The notes below the pieces were generated by a model. It did no database searches. It was not told the DNA's origin and saw nothing but the letters and a program-made list of their open reading frames with translations. DNA of 46,953 bases from Candidatus Thioglobus sp. (GTDB taxonomy: Bacteria; Pseudomonadota; Gammaproteobacteria; PS1; Pseudothioglobaceae): positions 11,104 through 58,056 of the forward strand of contig JABGQC010000006.1 in the NCBI GenBank assembly GCA_018644675.1, in the 5' to 3' direction. Below are positions 34,632 through 42,852 of this stretch, in pieces. The position numbers and the translations under genes are program-made. The first letter of the stretch is position 1. Each line of letters opens with the position of its first letter.

Positions 34632-35482
34632 AAGCATACATAGATATTGGTAAGAGAATTTTAGAAGAGGGTGTGTGGCTCGAAAATGCTCGCACTGGGC
34701 AAAAAACCCTCACCATTATTGGTGCAACCTTTGAGCACGATTTGTCAAACGGCACTGTTCCAGTTGTTACCACTAAAAAGCTCTTTTGGAAATCTGCCAT
34801 TGCTGAAATGTTAGGCTATATTCGTGGCTATGATTCTGCTGCTCAATTTAGAGCCATTGGTTGTAACACTTGGAATGCTAATGCTAATGATAACCAAGCC
34901 TGGCTAGATAATCCACACCGTAAAGGTGAGGATGATATGGGTATGTGTTATGGAGTAATAGGGCGCGCCTTTCCTGGCATTGAAGATGATAAGCCACTAG
35001 ATCAATATAAAAAGATTGTTGATGATTTAACCAAAGGTATTGATGACAGACGCGAAATCATGACCTTTAATCACCCAAATCTTATTCATCGTGCGTGTTT
35101 ACCTGCGTGCATGCACACACATCATTTTAATTTACTTGGCGATGATTTGTATTTAGAGAGCTATCAGCGCTCGTCTGACTATGCACTCGGTCAGCCATTT
35201 AATCATTTCCAAGTGGCATTCCTGCTTTTGATCACCGCACAAATTACTGGCAAAAAAGCCAAGAAAATGCGTCATCATTTATCAAACGTACACTTGTATG
35301 AAAACCAAGTAGACACTTTTAAAAATGAGCAAGTTGATCGTGAACCACTACCTTTGCCAAAACTAAAGATTAATCCGCAAATCAAAACCCTGGAAGATCT
35401 AGAAACCTGGGTAACCATGGATGATTTTGAGTTGGTCGATTATGAACATCATGCGCCGGTTAAATATCCGTTTACCGTTTAG
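34628..35482 (+). CDS. thyA: Thymidylate synthase (Vibrio/Shewanella-type ThyA)
   Basis: Converts dUMP to dTMP with methylene-tetrahydrofolate. From ATG 34628 (overlapping lgt) it has 284 residues, starting MKAYIDIGKRILEEGVW. The catalytic Cys is in LPACMHTHHF; the downstream phosphate-binding motif is QRSSDYALG where most enzymes have QRSCD; PFNHFQ supplies the conserved Asn. The whole sequence follows the longer ThyA type known from Vibrio and Shewanella. A shorter start inside lgt was not supported. Confidence 0.94.
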   Translation: MKAYIDIGKRILEEGVWLENARTGQKTLTIIGATFEHDLSNGTVPVVTTKKLFWKSAIAEMLGYIRGYDSAAQFRAIGCNTWNANANDNQAWLDNPHRKGEDDMGMCYGVIGRAFPGIEDDKPLDQYKKIVDDLTKGIDDRREIMTFNHPNLIHRACLPACMHTHHFNLLGDDLYLESYQRSSDYALGQPFNHFQVAFLLLITAQITGKKAKKMRHHLSNVHLYENQVDTFKNEQVDREPLPLPKLKINPQIKTLEDLETWVTMDDFELVDYEHHAPVKYPFTV

Positions 35483-35490
35483 TTTCTTTC

Positions 35491-35511
35491 TGAGCAGGCA
35501 AGGCCTACTCA
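35491..35511. repeat. Near-perfect 21-base hairpin (repeat unit a)
   Basis: TGAGCAGGC - AAG - GCCTACTCA; nine-bp stem with one G-U/G-T mismatch, followed by GGTATTATTT. It lies between the thyA stop and yjdM. Twenty-one bases plus the next six match the hairpin at 36005 except for three positions. It may work as a terminator of thyA or as an RNA processing site. Confidence 0.8.
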
Positions 35512-35537
35512 GGTATTATTTATAAATAAAAAAAATT

Positions 35538-35867
35538 ATGAGCCTACCTAATTGTCCAAAATGTAATTCTGAATATGTCTATGAAGATGGCAATCTTTTG
35601 ATTTGTCCAGAGTGTGCATACGAATTTTCTGCCGATGATCTTGTTGAGCAAGAAGAAATTATTAAAGATGCAAATGGTAATGTACTGATTGATGGTGACA
35701 CAGTAACCGTTATTAAAGATTTAAAAATTAAAGGCACTTCAAATGCGGTTAAAGTTGGCACAAAAGTCAAAAACATTCGTCTGGTTGAAGGTGATCATAA
35801 CATTGATTGCAAAATCCCAGGTCATGGTGCGATGAAGCTTAAATCAGAATTTGTGAAAAAAGTTTAA
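35538..35867 (+). CDS. yjdM: YjdM/PhnA-like zinc-ribbon protein
   Basis: A 109-residue protein with an N-terminal zinc ribbon (C6, C9, C23, C26 in PNCPKC and LICPEC) and a C-terminal YjdM domain ([18 protein letters not shown], and ending [13 protein letters not shown]). Members were named for alkylphosphonate genes but their role is not established, and no phosphonate genes are nearby. The gene is flanked on both sides by copies of the hairpin repeat. Confidence 0.93.
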   Translation: MSLPNCPKCNSEYVYEDGNLLICPECAYEFSADDLVEQEEIIKDANGNVLIDGDTVTVIKDLKIKGTSNAVKVGTKVKNIRLVEGDHNIDCKIPGHGAMKLKSEFVKKV

Positions 35868-35874
35868 CCAGATT

Positions 35875-36075
35875 AAAAATTTTGGAAATTTTACGAATGG
35901 CGATTTTTTAGCTGATTTAACAAGGTTTTTCTTATAATTTAAATCTAAAAACAGGTCTAAAGCCCCTTATTTTTCATATAAATTGATATTTTTATCATTT
36001 TTTGTGAGTAGGCAGGGCCTACTCAGGTGTTTGATTTTTAGATAAAGATAAAATTTCGGAAATTTTGCAAATGTA
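35875..36075. repeat. Dispersed intergenic repeat, copy 2 (best copy)
   Basis: The whole gap between convergent yjdM and the double-thioredoxin gene is repeat. It starts with AAAATTTTGGAAATTTT and ACGAATGGCG, has a 100-base AT-rich middle, the 36005 hairpin, GTTTGATTTTTAG, then a closing AAAATTTCGGAAATTTT (36050-36066) followed by GCAAATG. The closing AT palindrome is also a direct repeat of the opening one (AAAATTT-GGAAATTTT). Same plan as copy 1: 129-131 bases from left palindrome to hairpin. Confidence 0.55.
36005..36025. repeat. Perfect 21-base hairpin (repeat unit b)
   Basis: TGAGTAGGC - AGG - GCCTACTCA, a perfect nine-bp stem with a three-base loop, followed by GGTGTTTGATTTTT. Nearly identical to the hairpin at 35491, 514 bases away. 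On the plus strand the T-rich tail could make it a terminator for yjdM. Confidence 0.85.
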
Positions 36076-37107
36076 CTATTTCCATAGGTCAACCGTAATT
36101 CCTTGCTCTCTTAACACATCTGATTTGTGCTCAAGATAGCGCTGGAAGTTTGGCTGAGTTTTGTACGCCCCTGTTAAGACGTATGTCATGATTCCGTGGG
36201 TGTGATAAGCCTTAAAAAAAGCATCTTTACGAATGATTTCTTCGCCAGTTTTATCAAAGAAAACAATGGCGGGCTTATAAGTTAGTTTTAAATCTTCGAA
36301 CCAATCTTTGGCGGTTGTGCGCTTACCAGCAGGGGTGATGAGTTTTTCATCAGAAAGTGCATTAAAGCGTACAACTTGCATTTGCTTAAGATGGCTTTGG
36401 GTTTCTTTAAGCGGCATGAGTGTTTGATAAAAATTGTCACATTCAGAGCAATTAGGCTCTTCAAAAAATACGGCTAGGTATTTGCTGGCTGGCATTTGTA
36501 TATTACGAGTAAGCATGTGTGGGCCTTGCTCAAAAATGGCGTGAGCATTTAATGTGCCGGCCTTATCTGTTTTTAAGCTGTTCATGTAGCTTGCGTAAGA
36601 TTGATCAAGATAAGTCTTGCTAGAGATATAATCAAGCGTGGCATGCATTTTAGCAATCGATTGATAGCCATTAAGCCTGAGTAAGGTTTTGCCTTTGGTA
36701 TTTAAAAATAAAATGGTAGGCGTGAATTGTATTTTCATTTTGGCTGAAAATTCTTTTTCAGTGTAATCATCACCTTGCCAATCAGTGAGTTCACGATCGC
36801 CCCACATGTTGGTTTCAATGACGTCAAAATCTTTTTGTAATTTCGCGACTAAATCATCATCATGAAAATTGTCTTGTACGAGTTTAGCGCAGTAAGGGCA
36901 GCCGTCTTGATGAAAGTAAATCATTACGTGCCTGCCTTCATCGGCGGCTTCTTCAAGGTCTTCAGAAAAATCCATAAAGGTAGCTTTAAACCAATTGGGC
37001 AGTTCGTCGACAATTTTAGCGCCTAAATACTCACCTTGTTTTTCATGTTCGTGTGCCCATGAATTTAATGAAAATATTAAGATAATTGTAATAAATAGTA
37101 AACGCAT
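36076..37107 (-). CDS. Exported protein with two thioredoxin-like domains (SoxW-like)
   Basis: A 343-residue protein with a signal peptide (LLFITIILIFSLNSWA, cleavage near 18) and a His/Glu-rich start. Domain 1 (about 50-165) has the redox motif CPYC (C70, C73) and cis-Pro region FTPTILF; domain 2 (about 205-320) has CSEC (C220, C223) and YKPAIVFF. Such periplasmic thioredoxin-fold proteins (SoxW and related) reduce disulfides, sometimes on Sox or cytochrome partners; two active-site pairs in one chain is less usual. It has no sox neighbours here, and no partner is known. Confidence 0.85.
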   Translation of the reverse strand: MRLLFITIILIFSLNSWAHEHEKQGEYLGAKIVDELPNWFKATFMDFSEDLEEAADEGRHVMIYFHQDGCPYCAKLVQDNFHDDDLVAKLQKDFDVIETNMWGDRELTDWQGDDYTEKEFSAKMKIQFTPTILFLNTKGKTLLRLNGYQSIAKMHATLDYISSKTYLDQSYASYMNSLKTDKAGTLNAHAIFEQGPHMLTRNIQMPASKYLAVFFEEPNCSECDNFYQTLMPLKETQSHLKQMQVVRFNALSDEKLITPAGKRTTAKDWFEDLKLTYKPAIVFFDKTGEEIIRKDAFFKAYHTHGIMTYVLTGAYKTQPNFQRYLEHKSDVLREQGITVDLWK

Positions 37108-37178
37108 AACCTCTCCCCAGGATAGAATTTAGATATTAAAGATTGTAGTCCCAAACTAGGTCTGGCGCAAGAGCAAGT

Positions 37179-37847
37179 CTAACTTTCAATGGTTTCAATG
37201 CCTTTTTGAGGGATAAATAAACCACAACCCAATAGGCGATGATCTCCCAGGCCTTTTTCTTGTAATAAAACAGACTCGTCTTTTTTAAGATCGGCCACCA
37301 TTAAAGATCGGGTGTGAATGGTGCTAGTATCTGTTTGAATTTTACTTTCTAAGCCGGCCATCATTTTTTTAACTTGAATGCCCAAGCCAGTTAATTGCTC
37401 AAAACATAATTGTAAAAATTCATCTTCGCTTAAGGCGCTTTCGCAAGCAACTTGTTTGGCGAATAAAACCGGCATGTCACTGAGTAGTTTGGCACCGATA
37501 TGTTTAACCACTTTAATTTCATAATCGCCCAAATCAAGCACCTTGCCAACAATAGACTCTACTTCTTTTAAATAGTCTTTATTAATACGCAAGGTAAGTT
37601 TTGAGCGCTTTGACGGGTAGTAAAAGCCACCTTCTTTATTTTGCTCCCAGCCATTACCATCAGCAACGCTAATATCATGAATACCGGCATTCGTATCGGC
37701 TAGCCAGGGCAGGTGTTTTAGCAGAGCTTGAGCCAATAAGAAGCTGTGATCCATTGGCAATATTTTTGACTGGATTTTAAAGCTAACCTCTTGAATAGTC
37801 TCAGGAAGCGTAAAATGTTGTTCTTTAGTGTCTTCTTGCCAAAACAT
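37179..37847 (-). CDS. Orphan Cas6/Cmx6-like endoribonuclease
   Basis: From ATG 37847 the product has 222 residues. The N-terminal ferredoxin-like half has SFKIQSKILPMDHSFLLAQ with a DH pair (D33, H34) in the place where Cas6/Cmx6 (subtype I-MYXAN family) proteins have their conserved PxDHxY motif; the C-terminal half ends in the glycine-rich GLGDHRLLGCGLFIPQKG (199-216), the hallmark Cas6 G-rich loop. Cas6 cleaves CRISPR precursor RNA. Here no CRISPR array, cas1 or effector gene is seen. It is head to head with rnc, 37 bases between starts. The longer frame to 37910 runs into rnc and is rejected. No strong ribosome-binding site. Confidence 0.82.
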   Translation of the reverse strand: MFWQEDTKEQHFTLPETIQEVSFKIQSKILPMDHSFLLAQALLKHLPWLADTNAGIHDISVADGNGWEQNKEGGFYYPSKRSKLTLRINKDYLKEVESIVGKVLDLGDYEIKVVKHIGAKLLSDMPVLFAKQVACESALSEDEFLQLCFEQLTGLGIQVKKMMAGLESKIQTDTSTIHTRSLMVADLKKDESVLLQEKGLGDHRLLGCGLFIPQKGIETIES

Positions 37848-37884
37848 ACAAATTAAGTAATAAATTATTATTACATTATTATAG
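37848..37884. promoter_or_regulatory. Compact divergent start region of the Cas6-like gene and rnc
   Basis: Only 37 A/T bases separate the two start codons. TATAAT-like words occur on both strands (TATAAT on the minus strand at about 37880-37875; CATTATTATAG directly before the rnc ATG on the plus strand). Neither gene has a Shine-Dalgarno sequence, and the minus-strand -10 would put its -35 inside rnc. One or both transcripts may be leaderless. Confidence 0.4.
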
Positions 37885-38553
37885 ATGGAAAAATTACAAC
37901 AAAAACTCAACTACCAATTTAAAGACTTGTCTTTACTGCAACTCGCGTTAACGCACCGTAGCGTGGGTAAAAAAAATAACGAGCGCCTTGAGTTTTTGGG
38001 CGATAGTATTCTGGGATTGGTAATTTCACGAGAGCTGTACAAGCGTTTTTCTCATATCGAAGAGGGCAAATTGTCGCGCTTGAGATCGCACTTAGTTAGG
38101 GGGCAAACCTTGGCAAAATTTGGTGTAGCATTAAATTTGTCTGATATATTGATTTTGGGATCTGGCGAATTAAAAAGTGGCGGCTATCGGCGTGAATCCA
38201 TTCAGGCTGATGCGGTTGAGGCAATTTTTGGCGCCATTTTGTTAGATTCTGATTTGGAAACAATTAATACTGTTATTCTGGATTTATTCCAAGATTTATT
38301 AAATAACATCAATCCTAATGATTCACTCAAGGACCCTAAAACTCAGCTCCAAGAGTATTTACAAAAGCGTAGTAACGCATTGCCTAAATACCAGCTAATT
38401 AAAACAGTAGGCAAGGATCATAATGCCATTTTTACAGTGAATTGTTTTTTAGAAGATCAAAATATTCAAACCAGCCAAGATGCTAAAAGCCTTAAACGCG
38501 CTGAACAATCTTGTGCTCAGGTGTTATTAGAAAAATTAAAGGAGATAAAGTAA
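37885..38553 (+). CDS. rnc: Ribonuclease III
   Basis: Double-strand-specific endoribonuclease that processes rRNA precursors. The 222-residue protein has the signature ERLEFLGDSILGLVIS (about residues 34-49), the second acidic motif QADAVEAIFGAI, and a C-terminal dsRNA-binding domain. Start directly after ATTATAG with no ribosome-binding site. It begins rnc-era-recO-pdxJ-acpS, the E. coli order. Its TAA overlaps the era ATG by one base. Confidence 0.97.
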   Translation: MEKLQQKLNYQFKDLSLLQLALTHRSVGKKNNERLEFLGDSILGLVISRELYKRFSHIEEGKLSRLRSHLVRGQTLAKFGVALNLSDILILGSGELKSGGYRRESIQADAVEAIFGAILLDSDLETINTVILDLFQDLLNNINPNDSLKDPKTQLQEYLQKRSNALPKYQLIKTVGKDHNAIFTVNCFLEDQNIQTSQDAKSLKRAEQSCAQVLLEKLKEIK

Positions 38554-39437
38554 TGGCTTTTCAAGCAGGATTTATTGCGGTTGTTGGCCGACCTAACGTA
38601 GGTAAATCAACCTTAGTAAATGAACTAATTGGGCAAAAACTTTCTATTACTTCTCATCGCCCGCAAACAACACGCCACCGTATTCATGCTATTGATACTA
38701 CGGATGATTATCAAATGGTCTTTGTGGATACGCCCGGGGTGCATATTGGTAATAAAAAAGCCATTAACGCCTATATGAACCGTGCGGCAAGCTCTAGTAT
38801 TAAAGATGTTGATATGATTTTGTGGCTAGTGGAAGCGGGAAAATGGACAAAAGAAGATGCGCGTGTTTTAGAGCATGTGTCTCAGGTGGATGTGCCGGTG
38901 GTGATGTGTATTAACAAAATTGACAAATTACCATCGCCTCAAGCGGTCTTGCCATTCTTGGAAAAAATCGCACAAAAATATCAGCCAACTGATTTATTTC
39001 CATTGTCTGCATTTCAAAAGAAAGATACCAGTGCACTAAGAGCTTTAGTGTTAAAGCATTTGCCCGAACAACCAATGATTTTTGATGCTGACTTTGTGAC
39101 CGACAGATCAGAAAAATTTGTCGTGGCAGAGTTTATCCGTGAAAAACTCATGCGTCATTTGGACGATGAGCTGCCGTATGACTTAACTGTAGAGATTGAG
39201 CAATATGAGTTGGATGGAAAAATGCAACGTATTGCGGCACGTATTTTTGTTGAAAAAGAATCTCAAAAAAATATTGTCATCGGTAATAAGGGTGAAATGC
39301 TTAAGCAAATTGGTAGTGAGGCGCGCCATAGTATTGAAGGGTTTTTAGAGCGAAAAGTATTCTTAAGGCTTTGGGTTAAGGTGTCAACTGGCTGGTCAGA
39401 TTCCAAAAGATCGCTAGCTTCATTAGGATATGACTAA
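38553..39437 (+). CDS. era: GTPase Era
   Basis: Essential GTPase for 16S rRNA maturation and 30S assembly. The 294-residue protein has G1 GRPNVGKST (about residues 13-21), the switch region SHRPQTTRHRI, G3 DTPG, G4 NKID, and a C-terminal KH domain with NIVIGNKGEMLKQIG. ATG 38553 has GGAG upstream and overlaps the rnc stop; the upstream extension is not used. Confidence 0.97.
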   Translation: MAFQAGFIAVVGRPNVGKSTLVNELIGQKLSITSHRPQTTRHRIHAIDTTDDYQMVFVDTPGVHIGNKKAINAYMNRAASSSIKDVDMILWLVEAGKWTKEDARVLEHVSQVDVPVVMCINKIDKLPSPQAVLPFLEKIAQKYQPTDLFPLSAFQKKDTSALRALVLKHLPEQPMIFDADFVTDRSEKFVVAEFIREKLMRHLDDELPYDLTVEIEQYELDGKMQRIAARIFVEKESQKNIVIGNKGEMLKQIGSEARHSIEGFLERKVFLRLWVKVSTGWSDSKRSLASLGYD

Positions 39438-40119
39438 GGTTGATTTAACTCCAGCCTTTCTAATACACCGCCGAGCCTTTAAAGACTCCTCCCTATTGTT
39501 GGATTTTTTTACCCTTGAGCATGGTCGAGTTAGGCTAGTTGGTCGAGGGCTTAGGAATTCTAAAACCCCTATTCAGGTTTTTCAACATTTAAGAATTTCC
39601 TATCGTGGCAAGGGAGATTTGAAAGGTTTGAATCATTGGGAGGCTGATGACATACCAAGGCAACTCAAAGGTGAAAGACTTATTTTGGGCATGTATGTGA
39701 ATGAGCTTATCTCAAGATTGTTGCATGAGCAAGATCCTCATTTTGAATTATTTGAAATTTATAAAAATTTTATTGAAAACTTAGCAACGGTTGAGGCTTT
39801 ATCAAGCCATTGGCTGTTGCGTTTATTTGAGCATCAGTTGTTACAAGAGTTGGGTTATGGTGTGGATTTTTCATGCGATTTAGCAGGTGATGAAATTCAG
39901 CTAGATGCAACCTATGAATATCAGCATCAAGGTGGATTTGCAAGAAGTGTTGCGGGTAAAATATTGGGAAAATCGATTAACCAGTTGTTGACAGATGATA
40001 TTAATAACATGCCGGATTTAGAGCAGCTCAAGGCCTGTAGAGATCTTAATCGTCAGCGACTAAACCCTTTGCTGGGCAATAAGCCCTTGCAAAGCCGAGC
40101 ATTATTCTTTAGCAAATAA
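39430..40119 (+). CDS. recO: DNA repair protein RecO
   Basis: Loads RecA onto SSB-coated DNA with RecR. The 229-residue product has the N-terminal OB fold (AFLIHRRAFKDSSLLLDFFTLEHGRVRLVGRGLR) and a helical C-terminal domain. It lacks the four-Cys zinc motif found in some RecO proteins, like the E. coli form. It overlaps era by eight bases. Confidence 0.94.
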   Translation: MTKVDLTPAFLIHRRAFKDSSLLLDFFTLEHGRVRLVGRGLRNSKTPIQVFQHLRISYRGKGDLKGLNHWEADDIPRQLKGERLILGMYVNELISRLLHEQDPHFELFEIYKNFIENLATVEALSSHWLLRLFEHQLLQELGYGVDFSCDLAGDEIQLDATYEYQHQGGFARSVAGKILGKSINQLLTDDINNMPDLEQLKACRDLNRQRLNPLLGNKPLQSRALFFSK

Positions 40120-40125
40120 CCCATT

Positions 40126-40851
40126 ATGAGTATTTATTTAGGCGTTAACATTGATCATATTGCCACCTTAAGACAGGCGCGCGGTACCCACTATCCTTCT
40201 CCAATTGAGGGAGCGTTATTGTGCGAACAATCTGGTGCAGATAGTATTACTTTGCACTTACGTGAAGATAGGCGTCACATTCAAGATGCTGATGTAGAAA
40301 TTCTTCGAGAAAAACTCACTACTAAAATGAATTTGGAAATGGCGGCTACAGATGAGATGATCACCATTGCCGGAAGAATAAAGCCTGAGGACTGTTGTCT
40401 AGTGCCAGAAAAGCGTGAAGAGCTTACAACCGAAGGCGGACTAGATGTTGCTGGACAAATCTCTAGAATGAGTGATGTTTGCGCGCAGTTGGCAGAATCA
40501 AAAATTATTGTTTCATTATTTATTGACGCACAAAAAAACCAAATCGATGCAGCCAAAGAATCTGGCGCACCAGTAATCGAGTTGCATACTGGCCACTATG
40601 CAGACACTAGTGGTGTTGAGCAAGAAAAAGAATTAGAGCGAATTAAATCTATGGCAACGTATGCTCATTCAATCGGCTTGCAAGTTAATGCTGGGCACGG
40701 ACTAACGTTGGAAAATACTCCAGCCATTGCAAAATTGCCAGAGGTTGTAGAGCTTAATATTGGGCATTCAATCATTGCTAGAGCAGTGTTTGTAGGCTTG
40801 GCTCAAGCAACACAAGAGATGAAAGATTTGATGCTTGAGGTTAGAGGATGA
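40126..40851 (+). CDS. pdxJ: Pyridoxine 5'-phosphate synthase
   Basis: Condenses 1-deoxyxylulose-5-phosphate with 3-amino-2-oxopropyl phosphate to pyridoxine phosphate. The 241-residue TIM barrel shows [17 protein letters not shown] at the start, [34 protein letters not shown] and [10 protein letters not shown]. It is 6 bases after recO and overlaps acpS (ATGA). Confidence 0.97.
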   Translation: MSIYLGVNIDHIATLRQARGTHYPSPIEGALLCEQSGADSITLHLREDRRHIQDADVEILREKLTTKMNLEMAATDEMITIAGRIKPEDCCLVPEKREELTTEGGLDVAGQISRMSDVCAQLAESKIIVSLFIDAQKNQIDAAKESGAPVIELHTGHYADTSGVEQEKELERIKSMATYAHSIGLQVNAGHGLTLENTPAIAKLPEVVELNIGHSIIARAVFVGLAQATQEMKDLMLEVRG

Positions 40852-41270
40852 TTTACGGCGTTGGCACGGATATTATTAATATCGAGCGAGTTGAGCACAT
40901 CTTAAGTAAGAACAAAGAAGGGTTTGTCAGACGAGTTTTATCAGATCATGAGCGATCACTGTTTGCTAATAAGGGTGATAGCGCCTCATACTGTGCCAAA
41001 CGTTTTGCCGCAAAAGAGGCTTTTGCCAAAGCCTTGGGAACCGGTATTGGTAAAATTGTTAGTTTTCAAGATTTAACTATTCGTAACAACGACAGCGGTA
41101 AACCTTACTTTATTCCAAGTGAAAAACTACGTTTATATTTAGTGGGTAAAAATATTAAGCAGGCTCATTTAAGTTTGTCGGATGAAAAGCTAAATGCTGT
41201 GGCTTTTGTGGTGTTGGAGCTTGGCGAAGCTCAAGAATCAAAATCGGACAATTACAATACAACTTTTTAA
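40848..41270 (+). CDS. acpS: Holo-[acyl-carrier-protein] synthase
   Basis: Transfers 4'-phosphopantetheine to ACP. The 140-residue protein has [13 protein letters not shown] (metal-binding Asp near residue 7) and the [18 protein letters not shown] motif. The C-terminal tail after VVLELGE is slightly longer than the E. coli enzyme. Last gene of the rnc operon. Confidence 0.96.
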   Translation: MIYGVGTDIINIERVEHILSKNKEGFVRRVLSDHERSLFANKGDSASYCAKRFAAKEAFAKALGTGIGKIVSFQDLTIRNNDSGKPYFIPSEKLRLYLVGKNIKQAHLSLSDEKLNAVAFVVLELGEAQESKSDNYNTTF

Positions 41271-41274
41271 TTTT

Positions 41275-41580
41275 TTAGTTGATATAGTGTCCATAACCAG
41301 CCTTGCGAGCTTCATCCTTGGTGCCAGTGCACCCAAACTTTTCGGCAGTTTTGTAGCCTGAGATAGCTAGATTATTCAGCTCCAGGATATGTATTGGGGT
41401 AGAGTCCATGTCAAATCGCTTTAAGCCCTTATTCATTTTATGCATGCCTTTCGGACTGAGTCCAGCGCAATGCTCATTGTAATATTTGACCGCGCCAATA
41501 ATCACTAACATTTCATTAGGGGAAAGACTATAAACCGATAAATTGGTTAATAATAGGGCGGTTGCAATAATTTTTTTCAT
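41275..41580 (-). CDS. Small exported hypothetical protein
   Basis: 101 residues with a signal peptide (MKKIIATALLLTNLSVYSLS). The mature part has two cysteines (NEHCAG and KFGCTG) and many basic residues; I do not know the family. It is convergent with acpS four bases away and stands alone upstream of ubiG, with no shared operon. Confidence 0.7.
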   Translation of the reverse strand: MKKIIATALLLTNLSVYSLSPNEMLVIIGAVKYYNEHCAGLSPKGMHKMNKGLKRFDMDSTPIHILELNNLAISGYKTAEKFGCTGTKDEARKAGYGHYIN

Positions 41581-41660
41581 AGGCCGACTATTGATAATCA
41601 GTGGTTAGCCTAAAGTTTACACCTAATCATAGAAAAAGCCATGATTTAGGTTAAATAATA

Positions 41661-42362
41661 TTAACCCTTGTTGTAGTGGCAAAGGTAGTTGACACTGACA
41701 TCATCTTCTAATTTGTAGACTTTGGTAAACGGATTGTAAGTCATGCCAATCATGCCTTTGAGAGATAAGTTTGCCTGTCTGGCGTATTCATCCATTTCGC
41801 TTGGTTGGATGAATTTATCCCAGTCGTGTGTTCCTTGGGGCAGGAGTTTTAAAACGTATTCGGCCCCAATAATGGCAAATATATAAGACTTAGTATTACG
41901 ATTAATGGTTGAAAGAAATACTTGACCGCCTGGCTTAACTAAAGCAGCACAAGCTTTAATAATAGAGCTTGGATCGGGTACGTGTTCAAGCATTTCTAAA
42001 CAAGTGACCACATCAAATTGACCGCCGTGGGTTTTGGCTAACTCTTCTACTGGAATTTTTTGATAATCAACTTCTAATCCAGATTCAAGTAAGTGTAATT
42101 TAGCCACTTCAAGACCAGCTTCAGCCATATCAATGCCAGTTACCTGTGCACCTTGTGCACTCATAGACTCACTTAAAATGCCACCACCACAACCCACATC
42201 TAGAATTTTTTTATTGACTAAAGTATTGTTGCAGTGCGCTTTAATATAGTCAAGTCGCAATGGATTGATATCGTGCAAAGGTTTAAATTCGGAATTTTTA
42301 TCCCACCAGCGAGAGGCTAGCTGGGCAAACTTATCTACTTCATCAAAATCTACATTACTCAT
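41661..42362 (-). CDS. ubiG: Ubiquinone biosynthesis O-methyltransferase UbiG
   Basis: SAM-dependent enzyme for two O-methylations in ubiquinone synthesis. The 233-residue protein has FAQLASRWWDKNSEFKPLHDINPLRL near the start, SAM motif I DVGCGGGILS, and TINRNTKSYIFAIIGAEYVLKLLPQGTHDW near residue 165. Its start overlaps the end of bcp (ATGA), so both are in one minus-strand operon. Confidence 0.96.
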   Translation of the reverse strand: MSNVDFDEVDKFAQLASRWWDKNSEFKPLHDINPLRLDYIKAHCNNTLVNKKILDVGCGGGILSESMSAQGAQVTGIDMAEAGLEVAKLHLLESGLEVDYQKIPVEELAKTHGGQFDVVTCLEMLEHVPDPSSIIKACAALVKPGGQVFLSTINRNTKSYIFAIIGAEYVLKLLPQGTHDWDKFIQPSEMDEYARQANLSLKGMIGMTYNPFTKVYKLEDDVSVNYLCHYNKG

Positions 42363-42808
42363 AGTGTGCTAACCTTTTGTAAAACTTCTTCAACATGACC
42401 TTTCACTTTAACCTTGTCCCAATGCTCAAGAATATTCCCCTCGCCATCAATTAAAAAGGTTGAACGCACAATGCCCATATACTCTTTGCCATATAGCTTT
42501 TTTAGCTGAATCACATTAAAAGCATTACATAAAATTTCTTCTGGGTCTGAGATCAGTTCAAAAGGAAAATCTTGCTTAGCTTTAAAGTTTTCGTGAGATT
42601 TCATTTTGTCACGGCTAACCCCATAAATAACCGTATTGGCATCGACAAAAGCTTGGTGATTATCTCTAAAATCTTGGCCTTCTGTTGTACAGCCTGGGGT
42701 GGAGTCCTTTGGATAAAAATATAAAACTATGTTGCGTCCTTGTGGGTCTGGAATGTTGACGTCTAAATTGCTGGTTGCGTGACAGGTAATCGATTGAACT
42801 TTATTCAT
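42359..42808 (-). CDS. bcp: Thiol peroxidase Bcp/PrxQ
   Basis: Reduces hydrogen peroxide and organic peroxides. The 149-residue protein has the peroxidatic site PKDSTPGCTTEGQDFRDN. The resolving Cys five residues later in E. coli Bcp is Gln here; another Cys (EEILCNAF, near residue 91) could serve, or it acts as 1-Cys. Divergent from lepA with 44 bases between starts. Confidence 0.93.
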   Translation of the reverse strand: MNKVQSITCHATSNLDVNIPDPQGRNIVLYFYPKDSTPGCTTEGQDFRDNHQAFVDANTVIYGVSRDKMKSHENFKAKQDFPFELISDPEEILCNAFNVIQLKKLYGKEYMGIVRSTFLIDGEGNILEHWDKVKVKGHVEEVLQKVSTL

Positions 42809-42852
42809 TGCTTGTATAATAGAGCGTTTAAAACGTTCATTTTATCACCACC

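Noticed and set aside
35491-36025. A CRISPR array near the Cas6-like gene
   Set aside because: Only two hairpin units 514 bases apart with a gene between them; no regular repeat-spacer pattern anywhere in the window.
37848-37910. Longer N-terminus of the Cas6-like protein
   Set aside because: The extension overlaps the rnc coding sequence, has no ribosome-binding site and is low-complexity (AT-rich intergenic DNA).
38505-38530. A GCTCAGGTGTTATT match to the hairpin repeat tail inside rnc
   Set aside because: It lacks the hairpin arms and lies in conserved coding sequence, so it is chance.
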